Below are positions 21,139-22,701 of a stretch of 22,701 bases of DNA, one piece after another. The notes beneath the pieces are model-generated. The model was not told the DNA's origin, searched no databases, and saw nothing but the letters and a program-made list of their open reading frames with translations. Source of the stretch: UBA7960 sp964624065 (lineage in GTDB: Bacteria; Bacteroidota; Bacteroidia; Bacteroidales; UBA7960); contig CAZUWF010000034.1 in NCBI GenBank assembly GCA_964624065.1, forward strand, positions 1 to 22,701, written 5' to 3'. Each line of letters starts with the position of its first letter. The first letter of the stretch is position 1. The translations under genes and the position numbers were made by a program.

Positions 21139-22677
21139 TTACTTGGCGTATGCAACCGCCCTTGTTTCACGTATTACTGTTATTCTAATCTGGCCGGGGT
21201 AGGTCATTTCCGACTGGATCTTCTTGCTAAGGTCGTATGAGATTTGTTCGGCCTCCTTGTCCGACACCTTATCACTTCCCACTATTACCCTTAGCTCCCT
21301 ACCTGCTTGTATTGCATAGGTTTTTTCGACGCCAGGGTAAGATAACGCAAGTTCTTCAAGATCGTTGAGCCTTTTGATGTAAGATTCAACCACCTCTCTC
21401 CGTGCCCCAGGTCTGGCTCCAGAAATGGCATCGCAGACTTGAACTATTGGGGATATGAGGCTAGTCATTTCAACCTCGTCGTGGTGGGCACCAATGGCGT
21501 TTACCACTTCTGGGTGTTCCTTGTATCTCTCGGCGAGTTTCATTCCAAGCAATGCATGAGGCAGTTCTGGTTCGCCATCCGGCACCTTGCCAATATCGTG
21601 CAATAGCCCTGCCCTTTTGGCTAACTTGGGATTGAGGCCCAACTCGGAAGCCATGGTGGCAGCAAGGTTTGCAACCTCACGAGAGTGTTGTAAAAGGTTT
21701 TGACCATACGAGGACCTGTACTTCATACGGCCGATCATCCGTATTAATTCGTGATGGAGGTTATGGATTCCGAGGTCAATGGCTGTCCTTTTTCCCACTT
21801 CAATGATTTCTTGTTCTATTTGCTTTTTAGTTTTGGCAACCACTTCCTCTATACGAGCCGGGTGAATCCTGCCATCGGTGACAAGTTTGTGTAGTGACAG
21901 CCTTGCAATTTCCCGCCGCACCGGGTCAAATCCGCTAAGAATGATGGCCTCAGGTGTGTCGTCAACAATAATTTCTACGCCTGTTGCCGCTTCGAGGGCG
22001 CGTATGTTACGACCCTCACGACCAATGACCCTGCCCTTTACCTCATCGTTCTCAATGGGGAAAACCGAAACGGCGTTTTCAACGGCTACCTCGGTGGCAG
22101 TCCGTTGGATGGAATGAATAACCATCTTTCGGGCTTCGTTGTGGGCGGTAAGCTTGGCCTCCTCCATCATATCCTTTATGTAAACCTGGGCATCGGCCTG
22201 GGCCTCTTGCTTCAAGGTCTCAACAAGGTGCGCCTTAGCCTCTTGTGCCGACAGGCCACAAATTGTCTCGAGTTTCTCGAGTTGTTGGCGATAGGTTTTT
22301 TCCAAATCAGATTGTTTGCGAGAAACAATTTCTAACTGTGAGGTCAGACTTTCTTGAAGTGTACTCACTTCTTTTTGCTTTCTTTGGAAATCTTCGAGCT
22401 TTTGATTCAAAGAATTTTCCTTCTGCTTGAGCCTATTCTCGTTTTCGGCAATGATTTGGTTTTTTTCACCTACCACCTTGGAGTGCTGCTCCTTGAGATT
22501 TACATACTCCATCTTTGCCTCGAGGATTTTCTCCTTCTTTATTACTTCTGCTTTCGCAATAGATTCATCGAGAATCCTTTGCCCCTTGCTTACCAATACG
22601 TTGCGCAAAATCGTACTGGTTGCCAAAGCTCCAATCAGGAGCCCTGAAAAAGCGGCGATCAAAATTGTTATTACCAT
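21139..22677 (-). CDS. rny: Ribonuclease Y
   Basis: A 512-residue membrane-anchored endoribonuclease that initiates mRNA decay. The domain order is typical: one N-terminal transmembrane helix (about 2-22), a long charged coiled coil (about 35-190), a KH RNA-binding domain with KGRVIGREGRNIRALEAATG, then an HD domain with the metal motif LLHDIGK and a second AHHDE segment. The C-terminus TYPGQIRITVIRETRAVAYAK is that of the family. Length is normal (about 510-520). The ATG at 22677 is close to the right edge. In other Bacteroidota zapA lies upstream; here that region is outside the window. Confidence 0.97.
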   Translation of the reverse strand: MVITILIAAFSGLLIGALATSTILRNVLVSKGQRILDESIAKAEVIKKEKILEAKMEYVNLKEQHSKVVGEKNQIIAENENRLKQKENSLNQKLEDFQRKQKEVSTLQESLTSQLEIVSRKQSDLEKTYRQQLEKLETICGLSAQEAKAHLVETLKQEAQADAQVYIKDMMEEAKLTAHNEARKMVIHSIQRTATEVAVENAVSVFPIENDEVKGRVIGREGRNIRALEAATGVEIIVDDTPEAIILSGFDPVRREIARLSLHKLVTDGRIHPARIEEVVAKTKKQIEQEIIEVGKRTAIDLGIHNLHHELIRMIGRMKYRSSYGQNLLQHSREVANLAATMASELGLNPKLAKRAGLLHDIGKVPDGEPELPHALLGMKLAERYKEHPEVVNAIGAHHDEVEMTSLISPIVQVCDAISGARPGARREVVESYIKRLNDLEELALSYPGVEKTYAIQAGRELRVIVGSDKVSDKEAEQISYDLSKKIQSEMTYPGQIRITVIRETRAVAYAK

Positions 22678-22701
22678 TATATTACTGTAAGATTAAATTA
22701 A

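Overview
The window looks like a chromosomal segment from a member of the Bacteroidota (order not resolved). Three things point there. Many upstream regions carry the phylum's promoter pattern, TTG or TTTG, 17-21 nt, then TAnnTTTG. Genes mostly lack Shine-Dalgarno sequences. Several arrangements are familiar from the phylum: rpmG with a DUF4295 gene, gyrA followed by a TPR protein, a LytS/LytTR pair beside a LiaF-like gene, and a 46-nt type II-C CRISPR repeat.

Layout. 1-152: the end of a type II-C CRISPR array that continues past the left edge. 278-3004 (minus): LytTR response regulator, LytS-type kinase and LiaF-like membrane protein, transcribed in the order LiaF-like, kinase, regulator. 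3189-3544 (minus): DUF4295 protein and ribosomal protein L33. 3765-4703 (plus): monoacylglycerol-lipase-like hydrolase. 4910-10987 (plus): etfB, etfA, a membrane Fe-S/cytochrome-b-like subunit, a CCG-domain subunit and an acyl-CoA dehydrogenase. 11054-13573 (minus): clpC, diverging from gyrA (13780-16296), which is followed by a TPR protein. 17702-18790 (minus): ketoacyl-ACP-synthase-III-like enzyme, diverging from a rubrerythrin-like ferritin (18958-19416). 19511-20620 (minus): two exported thioredoxin-fold proteins. 20642-21138: a gene-free gap that can fold like a 6S RNA. 21139-22677 (minus): rny.

The clearest functional unit is the five-gene block at 4910-10987. It reads as a complete electron path from acyl-CoA through acyl-CoA dehydrogenase and ETF to a membrane Fe-S oxidoreductase that probably reduces menaquinone. 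The LiaF-like/kinase/regulator group looks like an envelope-stress system. Most other genes are housekeeping.

The two observations most worth following up are the CRISPR repeats, each of which holds a full Bacteroidota-type promoter on the minus strand, and the 6S-like fold next to rny. I see no integrase, transposase, prophage or tRNA. No wholly new gene system is evident, and any cas genes for the array lie outside the window.
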